From Gammaproteobacteria bacterium (GTDB taxonomy: Bacteria; Pseudomonadota; Gammaproteobacteria; Steroidobacterales; Steroidobacteraceae), in assembly GCA_003164785.1 (NCBI GenBank), contig PLUE01000050.1, positions 62,001-126,000 of the forward strand: a stretch of DNA of 64,000 bases. Reading direction: 5' to 3'. The notes under the pieces are model-generated. The model saw nothing but the letters and a program-made list of their open reading frames with translations. It was not told the origin of the DNA and searched no databases. This document shows positions 61,863 through 64,000 of the stretch, piece by piece (positions within the stretch are counted from its first letter, which is position 1; each line of letters opens with the position of its first letter). The position numbers were made by a program, and so were the translations under genes.

Positions 61863-63293
61863 GTGAATTATTTTCCCGCCTTTTTCAATCTCAAGGGCCA
61901 GCGGGTGCTCGTCGTCGGCGGTGGCGAAGTGGCCCTGCGCAAGGTCACCCTGCTTGAGCGCTGCGACGCGCTCGTCACCCTGGTCGCCCCCGACGTGGCC
62001 CCCGAACTGGTGGAACGCGCGCAGCGCACGCCCGATCCGGCCGCCCTCGGTTCACTCACCATTCATACCCGCGAATTTCTCCCCGACGATCTCGAGGGGG
62101 CCCGCCTCGTCATCGTCGCGACCTCCCGCCGGGCGGTGAACCGCTGGATCGCCAACCTGAGCGATGCCCGCGGGATTCCGGTGAACGTGGTCGACGATCG
62201 CGAGACCTCACGCTTCATCGTGCCCGCCATCATCGATCGCGATCCCGTCATGGTGACGATCTCCACCGGCGGCACCTCGCCGGTGCTGGCGCGGCGCCTG
62301 CGCGAACGGCTCGAAGCCTTCATCCCGAAACGTGTCGGCGACTTCGCCCTATGGCTGCGCGGCTTGCGTCAGACCAGCATGGATCGGCTGCGCGACACCC
62401 AGGAGCGGCGGCGCTTCTTCGAGACCCTGGTCGACGGCCCGGCGGCCCAGCGTTTCATCGACGGCGACGCGCGCGGCGCGGCGCGCCTCGCGCAGCAGCT
62501 GCTCGCGACCACGGCCACTGCTCCCCGGGCGCTCGGCAACGTGACGCTGGTGGGCGCGGGCCCCGGCGATCCAGAACTGCTCACCCTGAAAGGACTGCGC
62601 GCCTTGCAGGACGCGGACATCATCTTCCACGATCGACTGGTTTCGTCCGCCATTCTCGACTATGCGCGACGCGACGCCTCCCTCGTCAGCGTCGGCAAGT
62701 CCGCCGGCGGCACCAGCACCTCGCAGGCCCAGATCAACGCGCTGCTGATCGAGCACGCGTCGCAGGGCAAGCGCGTCGTGCGCTTGAAGGGCGGCGATCC
62801 CTTCGTCTTCGGCCGCGGCGGCGAGGAACTCGAGGCGCTCGCGAAGGCCGGCATCGCGTTCTCGGTGGTGCCCGGCATCACCGCCGCCCTCGGCATCGGC
62901 GCCTACGCCGGCATTCCGCTCACCCACCGCGATCACTCGCACAGCGTCACGTTCGTGACCGGACACGCGGGCAAGGACGGCAAGGAACCGGACTGGCGCG
63001 CGCTCGCGGCGCCGGGCGCCACCGCGGTGTTTTACATGGGCCTCGCCCGCCTCGAGCAGATCGTGGCAAAGCTGCTCGAGCACGGCGCGCCGGCCGACCG
63101 ACCCGCGGCCCTCGTGGCGCACGGCACGCTGCCGAATCAACGCGTCGCGACCGCCACCATCGCCACCATCGCCGCCACCGCCGCCGCCCTGGAATCACCC
63201 ACATTGTTCATCGTCGGCGAGGTCGTGGGGCTGCAAGCCACCTTGGGCTGGTTCAATGCCGAGAGCGGCGCGGACATGTCCCGGTCGGCTTGA
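61863..63293 (+). CDS. cysG: Siroheme synthase CysG
   Basis: A 476-aa trifunctional enzyme: N-terminal precorrin-2 oxidase/ferrochelatase (MNYFPAFFNLKGQRVLVVGG, GEVALRKVTLLERCDALVTL, SRFIVPAIIDRDPVMVTIST) and C-terminal uroporphyrinogen-III methyltransferase (TLVGAGPGDPELLTLKGLRA, RVVRLKGGDPFVFGRGGEEL, VFYMGLARLEQIVAKLLEHG). It makes siroheme for CysI. The GTG at 61863 is the family start; the open frame upstream is not conserved. No strong ribosome site is seen, so translation may depend on cysH. Confidence 0.95.
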   Translation: MNYFPAFFNLKGQRVLVVGGGEVALRKVTLLERCDALVTLVAPDVAPELVERAQRTPDPAALGSLTIHTREFLPDDLEGARLVIVATSRRAVNRWIANLSDARGIPVNVVDDRETSRFIVPAIIDRDPVMVTISTGGTSPVLARRLRERLEAFIPKRVGDFALWLRGLRQTSMDRLRDTQERRRFFETLVDGPAAQRFIDGDARGAARLAQQLLATTATAPRALGNVTLVGAGPGDPELLTLKGLRALQDADIIFHDRLVSSAILDYARRDASLVSVGKSAGGTSTSQAQINALLIEHASQGKRVVRLKGGDPFVFGRGGEELEALAKAGIAFSVVPGITAALGIGAYAGIPLTHRDHSHSVTFVTGHAGKDGKEPDWRALAAPGATAVFYMGLARLEQIVAKLLEHGAPADRPAALVAHGTLPNQRVATATIATIAATAAALESPTLFIVGEVVGLQATLGWFNAESGADMSRSA

Positions 63294-63317
63294 GAGGCCG
63301 GCTCCGGAAGGCGGCGT

Positions 63318-64000
63318 TCAGACCGCCTGCGCCCGCGTCAGCAAAAAGTGCTGGTGCACCAGATTGTCGAAGTAATACGGCGCCACCAGGGCGTCGAACG
63401 CGGCCCGCACCTCATCCAGGGTCGCCGGCTCGCCCGCCAGCCGCTCGACGAGCTTTTGCATGGGGCCCACCGAACTTTCCATGAAAAGCCGGAAATGCTC
63501 GATACTGAGCGCCGGCACGTCCATCACCCCTCGGCCAAAAAACGGCGCCATGAATCGGCCGTTCAAGCGCTCGCCGATCACCGACGTGCTGCCCCATTGC
63601 GGCGGCGGGCTCGAGCCCGGAGGCGCAGGCGGCGAGTGGCGCGCCACGAACGCGAAGATGCGTCCGACCAGGTGCTCGGGCGGCCAGGTCACGAACGCGA
63701 CGCGCCCGTGCGGCTTCAACACGCGACGCATCTCGGCAATGGCCACCTCCGGGCGCGGCGCAAAAATGTGCCCGAACTGGCTCAACACCACGTCGAACGA
63801 CGCATCCGGATACGGCAACCGCTCAACGTCCCCCTCGGTCCAAACGATTTCCTCGTGCCGCGCGATGCGCGCGTTCTCGCGCGCCACGTCGAGCAATGCC
63901 GGCGTCAGATCGAGTCCCGTGACCCGGGCCCCGGCCCGCGCCGCCGTCACGGCCACGACGCCGGTACCCGTGCCCACGTCGAGCACCGCCTCGCCGGCCT
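63318..64000 (-). CDS. Class I SAM-dependent methyltransferase, partial
   Basis: The C-terminal 227 codons of a methyltransferase that continues beyond the right edge. The SAM motif is AVLDVGTGTGVVAVTAARAG, then VTGLDLTPALLDVARENARI, EGDVERLPYPDASFDVVLSQ and MRRVLKPHGRVAFVTWPPEH, typical of the UbiE/methyltransferase-11 group. The last half is helical and substrate-specific. The substrate is unknown. It converges on cysG. Confidence 0.88.
   Translation of the reverse strand, partial: AGEAVLDVGTGTGVVAVTAARAGARVTGLDLTPALLDVARENARIARHEEIVWTEGDVERLPYPDASFDVVLSQFGHIFAPRPEVAIAEMRRVLKPHGRVAFVTWPPEHLVGRIFAFVARHSPPAPPGSSPPPQWGSTSVIGERLNGRFMAPFFGRGVMDVPALSIEHFRLFMESSVGPMQKLVERLAGEPATLDEVRAAFDALVAPYYFDNLVHQHFLLTRAQAV

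Noticed and set aside
1-64000. tRNA, rRNA and CRISPR arrays
   Set aside because: No cloverleaf, rRNA core or regularly spaced repeats were recognised by eye; a covariance search would be needed to exclude a tRNA.

Overview
The window is high-GC, gene-dense bacterial chromosome. RecBCD, a CysB-type regulator next to cysPTWA, RluF, Kup, an assimilatory sulfite reductase next to a DUF934 gene and an APS-type CysH together suggest a gammaproteobacterium, perhaps near the Xanthomonadales/Nevskiales/Steroidobacterales. That placement is inference from gene content. No rRNA, tRNA or CRISPR array was seen.

Region 1 (1-15.7 kb) is accessory and defence-like. It holds the 5' end of a type I methylase gene (hsdM), a HigB/HigA-type toxin-antitoxin pair, a metallophosphoesterase and a YhaO/YhaN nuclease-ATPase pair. 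A run of damaged genes follows: a PH-like/zinc-ribbon/LprI gene cut by an in-frame TAG, an HNH nuclease frameshifted at a run of eight G, and a sigma-1.1-like protein frameshifted at a C/G run. After these come a lipoprotein, a WYL regulator, a two-gene conserved cassette of unknown function, an orphan ribbon-helix-helix protein, a VOC protein and a ribbon-helix-helix/Fic pair with a well-formed operator-promoter.

Region 2 (15.7-24.7 kb) is recC-recB-recD as one operon with 4-bp overlaps. Region 3 (24.7-30.9 kb) has a CPA1 antiporter, Kup, a Vgb-like beta-propeller protein, small membrane proteins and a decayed IS200/IS605 tnpB with its right-end hairpin. Region 4 (30.9-41.7 kb) is mixed metabolism: a gallate dioxygenase-like enzyme, RNase T2, a sterol-desaturase-family hydroxylase, an Asp/Glu racemase, an mgtC gene with an internal deletion, a serine hydrolase, two alpha/beta hydrolases and a Ser/Thr kinase with TPRs.

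Region 5 (41.7-50.5 kb) includes ilvA, a DsbD/ScsB-like reductase, rluF, a LysR regulator divergent from ilvD, and an intergenic stretch ending in a perfect intrinsic terminator that probably encodes a small RNA. Region 6 (50.5-64 kb) is a sulfate assimilation locus. cysI-DUF934 and cysH-cysG run on the plus strand. cysB-cysP-cysT-cysW-cysA runs on the minus strand and continues into a small membrane protein and a J-domain-like protein. Together these genes cover sulfate uptake, APS reduction, sulfite reduction and siroheme synthesis. A partial methyltransferase closes the window.

The most unusual items are the three adjacent interrupted genes at 7.9-10.4 kb, the Fic/RHH module with a non-canonical Fic motif and predicted leaderless transcript, the sigma-1.1-like protein, the candidate small RNA at 47.4-47.55 kb, and several hydrolase or deamidase homologues that lack their catalytic residue.
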